60,374 bases of DNA from JBHGBM01 sp041946965 (GTDB lineage Bacteria > Acidobacteriota > Terriglobia > Bryobacterales > Bryobacteraceae), in the NCBI GenBank assembly GCA_041946965.1, contig JBHGBM010000047.1, forward strand, positions 1-60,374, read 5' to 3'. Position numbers and translations under genes: made by a program. The notes beneath the pieces are model-generated. The model was not told the origin of the DNA. It made no database searches and saw nothing but the letters and a program-made list of their open reading frames with translations. Each line of letters starts with the position of its first letter. The first letter of the stretch is position 1. Shown in pieces: positions 16,813 through 25,064 of the stretch.

Positions 16813-18261
16813 ATGGCGACGGAAGATCAGAAACCGCGAGCCTTGGTCACGCCCTCCGTACTCGTGTGGGCGCGCCAGGAGACGGGTCTGGACCTGGACC
16901 TCGCCGCCCACAAGTTGGGAGTGAAACCTGAGCGTCTGGCGCAGTGGGAGGCCGGCGAGGAACTGCCTACAATCCGGCAACTCCTGAAACTTGGCCGAGT
17001 GTATCGGCGCAATCCCGCCGTCTTTTATCTGCCGGCGCCTCCGGCCGAGGCCCCGCCCGTCCGTGACTTTCGGAGGGTGGCGGGCGCGGACGCGAGGCCG
17101 TTATCCCCCGAGCTTCGGTACGAGATCCGGCTGGCGTTCACCAGGCGCGACATCCTGCCGGATCTGATGGGCACGAACTTTCCACCCGTGCGGTTACCAC
17201 GTGTGCCTGATCTGGAAGCCGATCCAGAACGCGCGGCGGGCGCCATCCGCGACCACCTGGGAATCAGCGTTGCCGATCAGCGGCTATGGCGGAGTCCCGA
17301 TGTGGCGCTGCGTCGGTGGCGCGAGGCGCTGGAACGTATTGGCGTTCTTGTGTTCCAGACGACCCGCATCGACGTCGGTGAGATGCGCGGGTTTTCCATC
17401 TGGCATGAGAGGCTGCCGGTCGTGCTGATCAACGGTGCGGATGCGCCGTCCGGAAGGTGCTTCTCCGCGCTCCATGAACTGTGCCATCTGATCCTGCGGA
17501 ATGGGGGACTCTGTCTCCCAGGAGAAGAAGCCAGCGCGGACCACCATGAAGTGACGTGTAACCGAATCGCCGGGGCCACCTTGGTTCCCGCCGCCGTGCT
17601 CGTGGCCGATCAGGTCGTCGTGACGAACACCGGCACCCAGACCTGGACCGATGAACAGTTGCGGACCCTCGCCCGGACGTACTCCGTCAGCCGCGAGATG
17701 ATCCTGCGGCGGCTGCTGATCCTGGGCCGCACCACCGAGGGGTTCTACCGCCAGAAGCGCCAGCAGTTCCTGGAAGAGCAGCGGGCGCGCGACGAACGCG
17801 ACCGGAGCGGGTTTGCTCCACCACACGCCGTCGCCCTCAACCGGATCGGCAGGGTATATGCGAACTTCCCGACGTTGTGGCAGCGGTTCGAAGCGTTGAT
17901 CCGCGACGGCGGGGTGCGCCCCAGCAGCATGGTCCTGGCGGAACCGGAACGGATCGAAGACGAGTTGCTGGAATGGGCGCAGGCGCAGGGCGCCATGTTT
18001 GTAGAACTGGACCGTTCACAACAGGAGTCCGTGCGCGGCATGCTGGCCGACTTCCCCGGCTTTGTCCCGGCCGGTGAAGACCGCATCAACGCCGACCCGT
18101 TTGTCATCGCCCTCGCCATCCGCGACGGCAGCACCGTCGTTTCGCAGGAACGCCGGTCGGGTAACCCGGCCACGCCGAAGATCCCCAACGTCTGCGCCGC
18201 GCGGGATGTCGACTGCATCAACTTCGTGGAGTTCATCGCGCGCCAGGGCTGGGTGTTCTGA
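16813..18261 (+). CDS. Chimeric XRE-HTH/ImmA-IrrE metallopeptidase fused to truncated DUF4411 toxin domain
   Basis: A 482-aa ORF. Residues ~10-75 form an XRE helix-turn-helix (LDLAAHKLGVKPERLAQWEAG, LLKLGRVYRRNPAVFYLP). Residues ~100-330 are the COG2856 ImmA/IrrE peptidase, with zinc motif HELCH at 221-225 and ATLVPAAVLVADQ. From ~345 the sequence is DUF4411 (PIN-like toxin): NFPTLWQRFEALIRDGGVR, ELLEWAQAQGAMFVELD, INADPFVIALAIRDGSTVVS and the close INFVEFIARQGWVF. These are normally two adjacent genes, antitoxin-protease then toxin. Here the antitoxin C-terminal ~50 residues and the toxin N-terminus with its DTN metal motif are both missing at the join near 17840-17860. The toxin half therefore probably lacks a complete active site. 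A TAGAAT box (16795-16800) and AGAAGG precede the ATG. Confidence 0.88.
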   Translation: MATEDQKPRALVTPSVLVWARQETGLDLDLAAHKLGVKPERLAQWEAGEELPTIRQLLKLGRVYRRNPAVFYLPAPPAEAPPVRDFRRVAGADARPLSPELRYEIRLAFTRRDILPDLMGTNFPPVRLPRVPDLEADPERAAGAIRDHLGISVADQRLWRSPDVALRRWREALERIGVLVFQTTRIDVGEMRGFSIWHERLPVVLINGADAPSGRCFSALHELCHLILRNGGLCLPGEEASADHHEVTCNRIAGATLVPAAVLVADQVVVTNTGTQTWTDEQLRTLARTYSVSREMILRRLLILGRTTEGFYRQKRQQFLEEQRARDERDRSGFAPPHAVALNRIGRVYANFPTLWQRFEALIRDGGVRPSSMVLAEPERIEDELLEWAQAQGAMFVELDRSQQESVRGMLADFPGFVPAGEDRINADPFVIALAIRDGSTVVSQERRSGNPATPKIPNVCAARDVDCINFVEFIARQGWVF

Positions 18262-18596
18262 TCCAGCCCGACTGCCGACACCCGACCACCTCTTTTTTCG
18301 CGAGACGGTAGCGCAAGCGTGCAATCGGTTCAACGGCCCGCGAAAATCGCCCGGAGGGACCCAAGCGTCATGGGCGGCATCCTGTATAGGCGCAGGTCGT
18401 TTGTCTCAGCGAGAAGATCGAGGCAAACCACGCTGCCCATCCCGCCGTGCTGCCCAAGCACGCTACTGGCGGGCCGTGCGCGTCGGCGCGATGCGAGTCG
18501 GCTCGTGCCCCACATGCCCGATACGTTTTGGACACCAAACTGGCACCACGGGCGTGGTTCTGGTGTTGTGGTTGGCTGTAAGTGTTTGAAATACTT
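18262..18596. other. Non-coding accessory stretch left of the tRNA-Ala fragment
   Basis: No convincing gene, promoter or terminator is seen here. Short frames on both strands lack family motifs and have no good starts. The sequence separates the toxin-antitoxin chimera from the tRNA-Ala 3' fragment and may be remnant element DNA. Confidence 0.4.
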
Positions 18597-18653
18597 TGGT
18601 GGACCTGGAGGGATTCGAACCCTCGACCTCTTCCATGCCATGGAAGCGCGCTC
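18597..18653 (-). tRNA. tRNA-Ala (GGC) 3' fragment, 5' ~20 nt missing; possible att scar
   Basis: Read on the minus strand, the sequence gives the D-stem 3' half (GAGC), a full anticodon arm CTTCC-ATGGCAT-GGAAG (anticodon GGC, Ala), the T arm GAGGG-TTCGAAT-CCCTC, the acceptor 3' strand CAGGTCC and ACCA. To the right of 18653 the expected D-loop and 5' acceptor strand are replaced by unrelated sequence encoding part of a protein. It is therefore not a functional tRNA. A 3' tRNA fragment is the classic footprint of integrase-mediated insertion into a tRNA gene, where the far end of the element keeps the att core. Simple deletion of the 5' end is the alternative. Confidence 0.85.
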
Positions 18654-18840
18654 GCCGGAGGCGCACGGTGGGCTGGCTGTAGTGCAGCTTCACTTGCAGG
18701 TACAGCCCGCCGTTGCGGGCGAGGATGCTGATCAGGGGGCCGCCATCCTGGGCCGCCAGCCGGTACTCGCCGGCGTGCTCGGCCCAATTTGCGCCAGGGT
18801 CTGCCTCTCGTTCCCTGTGGTTCATACACTCCACCCGCAA
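18654..18840 (-). pseudogene. Truncated protein fragment abutting the tRNA-Ala scar
   Basis: On the minus strand the frame reads MNHREREADPGANW, then EHAGEYRLAAQDGGPLISIL and NGGLYLQVKLHYSQPTVRL, and runs straight into the tRNA fragment. The YxGxY...LxV...GxLYxQ pattern resembles the small C-terminal beta domains (DUF3471-like) attached to serine hydrolases. No N-terminal domain or good start is present, and the C-terminus is cut at the tRNA junction. It is probably the end of a gene broken by the same rearrangement. Confidence 0.4.
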
Positions 18841-18968
18841 CACACGTTGACGGGGATCTCCATCGGGCGGCTGGATGCCGCTGCCGTTCCTCACCAGCTA
18901 AGACGTTTGACCCCCCTGGTTTGTTCCGGAGTTTTGCTTCTTTTTTTTCGAAGGCGTAAGATGCCAGC

Positions 18969-20264
18969 ATGAACCTCAGCACGCTCGCCGTCCTTTGCGG
19001 GGCGGCCTGCCAGGCCCCGGCCCAAACCTACGATCTGCTGCTGAAGGGAGGACACGTCATCGACGGGAAGAACGGCATCAGCGCCATCCGCGATGTCGCC
19101 ATCGCCGGCGGACGCATCGCGGCCGTGCAGCCGGACATCCCGCCCGCGCGGGCGCGCAAGGTGGTGGACGCCGCCGGATTGTACGTCACACCCGGCCTCG
19201 TGGACATGCACGTCCATGTGTACGCCGGCACCGGACAGCGCGGCGCGTATTCGGGCGACAACAGCGTCTACCCGGACGGCTTCACGTTCCGCGCTGGCGT
19301 GACCACGGTCGTGGATGCGGGCAGTTCCGGCTGGAAAAACTTCCCGGACTTCAAAGACCGCGTCATCGACCGTTCGCGCACGCGCGTTCTCGCGTTCCTC
19401 AACATCGTGGGCCCCGGCATGGGCGGAAAGATCGAGCAGAGCCTCCAGGAGATGGACGCCAAGGCCGCCGCCGAACAGGCCCTGCGCTACAAGGATGTGA
19501 TCGTGGGCATCAAGTCCGCGCACTACGCCGGGCCAGAGTGGACCGCCGTGGACCGCGCCGTCGAGGCCGGCAACATCGCCGGTCTCCCCGTGATGGTGGA
19601 TTTCGGCGACTTCCGTCCCGAGCGTCCCTTCCAGGAACTCGTCACCAGGCGTCTGCGCCCCGGCGACATCTATACCCATACCTACCTGGGCGCCGTCCCT
19701 ATGCTCGACGGCGACGGGCGCGTGCTGCCATACCTGTTCGAGGCGCGCAAGCGGGGCGTCATCTTCGACGTGGGACACGGCGGAGGAAGCTTCCTGTGGC
19801 GCCAGGCCGTCCCCGCCATGCGCCAGGGCTTCAAGCCGGATTCCATCTCCACGGACCTGCACATCGGCAGCATGAACTCCGGCATGAAAGACATGCTCAA
19901 CCTCATGTCGAAATTCCTGACCATGGGCATGCCGCTGGAGGAGGTCGTGCAGCGGTCCACCTGGACGCCCGCGCAGGAGATCCGGCGCACCGGCCTGGGA
20001 CACCTCTCGGTGGGCGCGCCCGCCGATGTAGCCCTCCTGCGGCTGCGAACCGGCGAGTTCGGGTTCGTGGACGTATACGGCGCCCGGCTGCGCGGCACGC
20101 GCAAGCTGGAGTGCGAGATGACCATCCTCGAAGGGCGGATCGTGTGGGACCTGAACGGCATGGCGCGCGAGGATTGGGAGACGCTTCCGCCGGGCTACAC
20201 CGCCCAGGGCAACGGGATTTGGGACGGCGTGATCAGCCCGGGGCTGCGGAGCAGGAAAAACTAG
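18969..20264 (+). CDS. Exported amidohydrolase/deacetylase-family metallohydrolase
   Basis: A 431-aa protein with a short leader (MNLSTLAVLCGAACQAPAQ). It belongs to the dihydroorotase-like amidohydrolase superfamily: YDLLLKGGHVIDGKNGI, metal motif VDMHVHVYAG, GVTTVVDAGSSGW, VIVGIKSAHYAGPEWTAVD (the Lys is a candidate carboxylated bridge), DIYTHTYLG, FDVGHGGGSF, STDLHIGSMN (metal Asp) and GAPADVALLRL near the end. Family members deacetylate or hydrolyse amino-sugar or N-acyl compounds. The length is normal. A TAAGAT box ends 6 nt before the ATG with no Shine-Dalgarno, so the transcript may be leaderless. It ends 4 nt from the convergent gene. Confidence 0.87.
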   Translation: MNLSTLAVLCGAACQAPAQTYDLLLKGGHVIDGKNGISAIRDVAIAGGRIAAVQPDIPPARARKVVDAAGLYVTPGLVDMHVHVYAGTGQRGAYSGDNSVYPDGFTFRAGVTTVVDAGSSGWKNFPDFKDRVIDRSRTRVLAFLNIVGPGMGGKIEQSLQEMDAKAAAEQALRYKDVIVGIKSAHYAGPEWTAVDRAVEAGNIAGLPVMVDFGDFRPERPFQELVTRRLRPGDIYTHTYLGAVPMLDGDGRVLPYLFEARKRGVIFDVGHGGGSFLWRQAVPAMRQGFKPDSISTDLHIGSMNSGMKDMLNLMSKFLTMGMPLEEVVQRSTWTPAQEIRRTGLGHLSVGAPADVALLRLRTGEFGFVDVYGARLRGTRKLECEMTILEGRIVWDLNGMAREDWETLPPGYTAQGNGIWDGVISPGLRSRKN

Positions 20265-20268
20265 CGCC

Positions 20269-20850
20269 TCAGTTTTCGCCGCTTACCGTGTGGCTGCCCG
20301 TGGCAACCTGACGCAGCCCGAAAGGCAGCGGCACGGGCCTGCTGGTGTCGTAGTGTTCCGGCTGGCGCGCCGCTACCACCGCGATCATCTTCTCCACCGC
20401 GAACGCCGGGATGCGGATGTTCTGAAAGTACGCCTTCTCCACGGAAAACGTGGCGGCGCCGTTGGCCGTGCGGAAGCGGTAATCCACCCACACGGCTTTT
20501 CTGCCGTTCAGCACGGGGCGCAACAGCGTGGGGATGGTGCCTGGCTTCCATTTCTCCACGGCGTCGAAGTCCACTACGGCGTACGTGGAAACATAGTTGT
20601 ATGGAAACAGCTTCACGGTTACCGACTGAAGTCCCGGACGGGGCGTGGCCTTCAGAGCGTACCCCATGTACTCGTTGATCTCGGCTTCGGTCAACTGAAA
20701 TGCCACGCGCGCAGGCCGGCGCCCGGCCGCCCGCTCCGCCTGTGCCGCCTGGAGACGCGCGAACAGGTCTCGTATCTTGTGTACCGAGGGCGGCTGTGCG
20801 ATGGCGCATACGGACACACAGGCCAGAACCCAAAAACCCCGAATACGCAT
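20269..20850 (-). CDS. Secreted hypothetical protein
   Basis: A 193-aa protein starting MRIRGFWVLACVSVCAIAQPP, a clear Sec signal; an alternative Met 9 nt upstream (20859) is less likely. The mature part contains ARVAFQLTEAEINEYMGYAL and VTVKLFPYNYVSTYAVVDF, followed by KAVWVDYRFRTANGAATFSV. Helix-then-curved-sheet sequence of this kind is seen in small lipid- or membrane-interacting exported proteins of acidobacteria, but I cannot name the family. It is divergent from the acyltransferase gene. Confidence 0.6.
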   Translation of the reverse strand: MRIRGFWVLACVSVCAIAQPPSVHKIRDLFARLQAAQAERAAGRRPARVAFQLTEAEINEYMGYALKATPRPGLQSVTVKLFPYNYVSTYAVVDFDAVEKWKPGTIPTLLRPVLNGRKAVWVDYRFRTANGAATFSVEKAYFQNIRIPAFAVEKMIAVVAARQPEHYDTSRPVPLPFGLRQVATGSHTVSGEN

Positions 20851-20918
20851 GTTTGCCAACTATGATAACAGGAGGCGTTTGCGCCCCGGCTGCCGGGCGA
20901 CATACAATGATGCGCATC

Positions 20919-22034
20919 ATGGCCACCACGGTTACCACGGCGGCGCCGGCCGCCGGCGCGCTCCCGCTCACCGGCACGGGCCGCGCCTACTCCATCGACG
21001 CGTTCCGCGGCTTCACCATGATCTGCATGTTCGCCACAGGGTTCGGGCTGTTGAATTTCATCGATCATCCCGTGATCGGTCCCGTGGCCAGGCAGTTCAC
21101 GCACCGCGACTGGCAGGGCATGAACGCGTGGGACCTGGTGCAGCCCTTCTTCATGTTCATTGTGGGCACGGTGATGCCGATCTCCTTCGGCAGGCGCTGG
21201 GCCGCGGGCGAGAACTGGGGGCGCTCGCTGGCCCACGTGTTGCGCCGCTGCGCACTGCTCATCGGTTTCGGGCTGTTCGCGCGCTCGGTGCAGGCCAATG
21301 AGCCGGTGCTCGATCTCATCAACGTGCTGGCCCAGGTGGCGTTCACTTACCTGGTCGCCTTTCTTGTGTTGCGGAAGTCCTGGAAGATCCAGGGTGCGGT
21401 TGCGTTCGCCCTGCTGGCGGCGCACTGGGCGTTGTTCCAATTCGCGACCGCCCCGGGCGTGCAGGGGCCGTGGGTCAAAGACGCCAACATCGGGTGGTAT
21501 CTGGACGGCCTGGTCCTCGGCAAACACTGGCGCGGAAGCTACGCAACCATCAATTGCCTTTCTTCCGCCTCGGCCACCATTTTCGGCGTGATGGCGGGGC
21601 AACTGCTCGTCAGCGCGCTGCCGGTCGCGCGCAAGCTGCGGATCCTGGCGGTGACCGGCGTGGCCGGAATCGCGCTCGGCCTGGCGCTCGATCCCTTCAT
21701 TCCCATTATTAAGAAGATCTGGACCGCGTCGTTCGCCATCTACAGCACGGGATTCACCCTGCTTGCCCTCCTGCTTTTCTACTGGGTTTGCGACGTGAAG
21801 GGCAAACGGGCGTGGGCCAAGGTGTTCGTTATTGTCGGCGCGAACTCCATTTTTATTTACGTCTTTCATGAGGTCATGCACCGCTGGCTGGAGCGGACCG
21901 CGCTGGTGTTCACGAGCTGGTCGGTGGATTGGTGGGGCGCGCCCGGCAAGCTGCTTACCGCATGGGTCGTGATTCTGTTTGAGATCTATATCTGCTACTG
22001 GCTTTACCGGCGCAAGATCTTTTTCAAGCTCTAA
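20919..22034 (+). CDS. HGSNAT/DUF5009-like membrane acyltransferase
   Basis: A 371-aa polytopic membrane protein. It opens RAYSIDAFRGFTMICMFATG and has DLVQPFFMFIVGTVMPISF, the loop typical of heparan-alpha-glucosaminide N-acetyltransferase-like (DUF5009/YeiB-related) proteins. About ten hydrophobic segments follow, with FAIYSTGFTLLALLLFYWV and VGANSIFIYVFHEVMHRW near the C-terminus. Such proteins move acetyl groups across the membrane onto amino sugars. In-frame ATGs lie at 20907, 20910 and 20919. The last is chosen because a TACAAT box (20904-20909) overlaps the first and would give a leaderless message at 20919. It is followed 21 nt later by the propeller/PHP gene. Confidence 0.82.
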   Translation: MATTVTTAAPAAGALPLTGTGRAYSIDAFRGFTMICMFATGFGLLNFIDHPVIGPVARQFTHRDWQGMNAWDLVQPFFMFIVGTVMPISFGRRWAAGENWGRSLAHVLRRCALLIGFGLFARSVQANEPVLDLINVLAQVAFTYLVAFLVLRKSWKIQGAVAFALLAAHWALFQFATAPGVQGPWVKDANIGWYLDGLVLGKHWRGSYATINCLSSASATIFGVMAGQLLVSALPVARKLRILAVTGVAGIALGLALDPFIPIIKKIWTASFAIYSTGFTLLALLLFYWVCDVKGKRAWAKVFVIVGANSIFIYVFHEVMHRWLERTALVFTSWSVDWWGAPGKLLTAWVVILFEIYICYWLYRRKIFFKL

Positions 22035-22055
22035 TACTCTGACTGGAGGTTCCTA

Positions 22056-25000
22056 ATGCCGGTTTTGCTGGTGCTTCTGCTTTGCGCGGCGTCCGCGCAG
22101 GCGGCTACCGGAGTGCGTCTGCTGTTCGGCCTTACCGACAAGGCCGAGGAGAAATGGGACGGTTCCGTCACCGTCCGCAACGCCCGCCTCGTTAACCTGG
22201 AGGGCTGGCGCTTTGAAGGCCAGGACCAGCTCCAGCCCGGAAACGCATGGCGCGTTGGCACTCACCCCATAAGGCTCTTTGGCGGCGGGCGCGCGGGGGC
22301 TCCGGCCGCCGTGGTGGCCAACGGCGTGATCGTCTGGCTGGACGGCGAAGGTCCCGGCGCCGAGTTGGACGTGAAGACGGCCCAGGGTAATTTCACCGTG
22401 CGGCTGAGCGCCATCCCGTACGGCGTCATGGAGCACTTCCTCAACGGGCGCGCCGCGGCGGACCGCCTGCCGCCGTTCACGCGCCTCACCACCGATTCCG
22501 AGGAGCAGGACTACCCTGCCGCGGCGGTCGACGCCAAGGGGGACGTGTGGCTCGCTTACATCGAATTTCGCCACAACCCGCGGCACCACCAGATCCGGCA
22601 GCCCGTGCGGGAGCCGATCACGGATTTCACGGATCTGAAAGCTCCCACCGGCGGCGACCGCGTGCTGGTGCGCCGCCTTTCGGCGGGCGCGTGGGGCCAG
22701 CCCATGGAAATCACGCCGCCCGGCGGCGACCTTTACCGCCCCGCCATCGCGGTGGATGGCTCCGGACGGGCATGGGTGTTCTGGTCGGCCAACCAGAAAG
22801 GGAACTTCGACCTGTGGGCCCGGGTGATCGAGAACGGCAAGCCGGGCGCCACCGTGCGCGTGACGGGCGACCCCGGCGCAGACGCCTTTCCCGCCGCCGC
22901 AACCGACTCCAAAGGCGCCGTTTGGGTGGCGTGGCAGGGCTGGCGCAACGGCAAAGCAGCCATTTTCGCCGCCATGCAGCGCGGCAACCGGTTCACCACT
23001 CCCGTGCAGGTTTCGCAATCGCAGGCCAACGAGTGGAACCCCGCCATCGCCGCGGATGGCCGCCAGAAAGTGACCATTGCCTGGGACTCCTACCGCAACG
23101 GCAGTTACGACGTGTACTCCCGCACCGCGCAGGGCATCTCGAACTGGGGCCCGGAGACGCCGCTGGCCGCCAGCGCGCGCTATGAGGCTTATCCCTCTAT
23201 CGCTTACGACCGGCAGGGCCGGCTGTGGGCGGCGTACGAGGAGGGCTCGGAGGGTTGGGGCAAGAACTTCGGCGCTTACGATACCACGGGCATCGCGCTG
23301 TACCAGGGACGCGCCATCCGGCTGCGGGCCTTCGAGGGCGCCAAGGCCATGGACGCGGCATCCGATATCGGCTCCGTGCTGCCCGGTGCGCCGGACCGCC
23401 GCGCGGACGCGGCCTCGCGCCAGTCTGAAGTTACCGGCTGGGAACGGCCCGACGCGGCGAGAGCCGCCCGGCGCGAGCCCAGCCGCACCCCGGTCCCTCC
23501 GCCCTCCCCGCGCAACACCATGCCGCGGCTCACGGTGGATTCCTCGGGCCGCGTGTGGGTGGCGTTCCGCAGCTCGCACCCGATCTGGTGGAACCCCATC
23601 GGCACCGTCTGGACCGAGTACGTGGCCTCCTACGACGGCACGCGCTGGACCGGTCCCATCTTCCTGGCGCACAGCGACAACCTGCTCGACAACCGTCCCG
23701 CCGTGCTCTCCCGCAAGCCGGGCGAGTTGCTGGTGCTGAACTCGTCCGATGGCCGCCGCGTGTGGCCGGAGGGAACGGCGGCGCTGCGTCCGGCCCAAAA
23801 GCGCCGCGCGGCGCTGAAATCCGGCGCGGCGACGCCGCAAGCCGCCGCCGTGGGCATGGGCAACCTGCCGCATGATCCGTATCAGAACGACCTGTATTGC
23901 AGCACCATCGAACTGCCGGCGGCGGCCGGCCCGGCCGCCTTGCGGGCCGGAGCGCCGGTCACCGTGGCCGGACCGCTCGCCCCCGACAAGAGCGAGCAGG
24001 CCGCGGCCGCGCTCCTGCGCAGCCACAAGATAGGCAACCTCAAGCTCATCCGCGGCGAGTTCCACCGCCACAGCGAAATCTCCATGGACGGCGGCAATGA
24101 CGGCACCATACTTGACCAGTGGCGCTACATGCTCGATCCCGCGCACATGGACTGGGTGGGCTGCTGCGATCACGACAACGGCGGCGCGCGCGAGTATAGC
24201 TGGTGGACCACCCAGAAGCTGACGGACCTCTTCTATTCGCCGGGCCGCTTCGTTCCCATGTTCAGCTACGAGCGCAGCGTGAGCTACCCGGAAGGACACC
24301 GCAACGTGGTGTTCGTGCAGCGCGGCATCCGCCCGCTGCCGCGCCTGCCGAAGGTGGACGAAAGCGCCCAGGGGCACGCGCCGGACACGCAGATGCTGTA
24401 CAAGTACCTGCGCTTCTTCGACGGCGTGGTGGCTTCCCATACCTCCGGAACCAACATGGGGACCGACTGGCGCGACAACGATCCGCTCACCGAGCCGGTG
24501 GTGGAGATCTACCAGGGCGACCGCCAGAACTACGAGATGCCGGATGCGCCGCGTTCCAATTCGGAGAACGACTCGATTGGCGGGTGGCGGCCCAAGGGCT
24601 TCGTCAACCTGGCGCTCGAAGCCGGTTACAAAATGGGGTTCCAGGCCAGTTCCGACCACATCTCGACCCACATGAGCTACTGCAACATTTTCGCCGTGAA
24701 CGCCACGCGCGAGGCGCTCCTCGACGGGCTCAAGAAGCGCCACGTCTACGGAGCCACGGAGAACATCCTCGCCGATTTCCGCAGCGGCCCGCACATGATG
24801 GGCGATGCCTTCACCAGCGCCGCGCCGCCGGATTTCCAGGTGCGGCTGGTGGGCACGGCGCCGTTCGCCAAGGTGCACGTCATCAAAGACAACAAGTACG
24901 TATACACCAGCGAGCCGAAGACCGCCACGGTGCAGTTCACCTGGCGGGATAACGCTCCAACGGCGGGTAAGACGAGTTACTACTACGTGCGCGGCGAACA

Positions 25001-25058
25001 GACCGACGGCGAGATCGTCTGGGTCTCGCCCATGTGGGTCACTTACAGCGGGAAGTAA
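22056..25058 (+). CDS. Secreted 1000-aa protein: beta-propeller plus PHP-like (DUF3604-like) domain
   Basis: The signal peptide is MPVLLVLLLCAASAQA. Residues ~150-600 contain propeller-type blades with recurring D..G..W.A/V(W/Y) strands (AAVDAKGDVWLAYIEF, AVDGSGRAWVFWSANQ, ATDSKGAVWVAWQGW, AADGRQKVTIAWDSY, AYDRQGRLWAAYEEG, TVDSSGRVWVAFRSSH). From ~665 a metal-dependent PHP-like domain follows: GEFHRHSEISMDGG, then DWVGCCDHDNGG, FSYERSVSYPEGHRN, SHTSGTNMG, QASSDHISTHMSYCN and a C-terminal beta domain. The His/Asp-rich motifs fit a trinuclear metal site. GGAGGT at 22045 precedes the ATG. It may bind an external polymer through the propeller and cleave a phosphoester or ester, which is inference. 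Confidence 0.82.
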   Translation: MPVLLVLLLCAASAQAATGVRLLFGLTDKAEEKWDGSVTVRNARLVNLEGWRFEGQDQLQPGNAWRVGTHPIRLFGGGRAGAPAAVVANGVIVWLDGEGPGAELDVKTAQGNFTVRLSAIPYGVMEHFLNGRAAADRLPPFTRLTTDSEEQDYPAAAVDAKGDVWLAYIEFRHNPRHHQIRQPVREPITDFTDLKAPTGGDRVLVRRLSAGAWGQPMEITPPGGDLYRPAIAVDGSGRAWVFWSANQKGNFDLWARVIENGKPGATVRVTGDPGADAFPAAATDSKGAVWVAWQGWRNGKAAIFAAMQRGNRFTTPVQVSQSQANEWNPAIAADGRQKVTIAWDSYRNGSYDVYSRTAQGISNWGPETPLAASARYEAYPSIAYDRQGRLWAAYEEGSEGWGKNFGAYDTTGIALYQGRAIRLRAFEGAKAMDAASDIGSVLPGAPDRRADAASRQSEVTGWERPDAARAARREPSRTPVPPPSPRNTMPRLTVDSSGRVWVAFRSSHPIWWNPIGTVWTEYVASYDGTRWTGPIFLAHSDNLLDNRPAVLSRKPGELLVLNSSDGRRVWPEGTAALRPAQKRRAALKSGAATPQAAAVGMGNLPHDPYQNDLYCSTIELPAAAGPAALRAGAPVTVAGPLAPDKSEQAAAALLRSHKIGNLKLIRGEFHRHSEISMDGGNDGTILDQWRYMLDPAHMDWVGCCDHDNGGAREYSWWTTQKLTDLFYSPGRFVPMFSYERSVSYPEGHRNVVFVQRGIRPLPRLPKVDESAQGHAPDTQMLYKYLRFFDGVVASHTSGTNMGTDWRDNDPLTEPVVEIYQGDRQNYEMPDAPRSNSENDSIGGWRPKGFVNLALEAGYKMGFQASSDHISTHMSYCNIFAVNATREALLDGLKKRHVYGATENILADFRSGPHMMGDAFTSAAPPDFQVRLVGTAPFAKVHVIKDNKYVYTSEPKTATVQFTWRDNAPTAGKTSYYYVRGEQTDGEIVWVSPMWVTYSGK

Positions 25059-25064
25059 GGGCTG

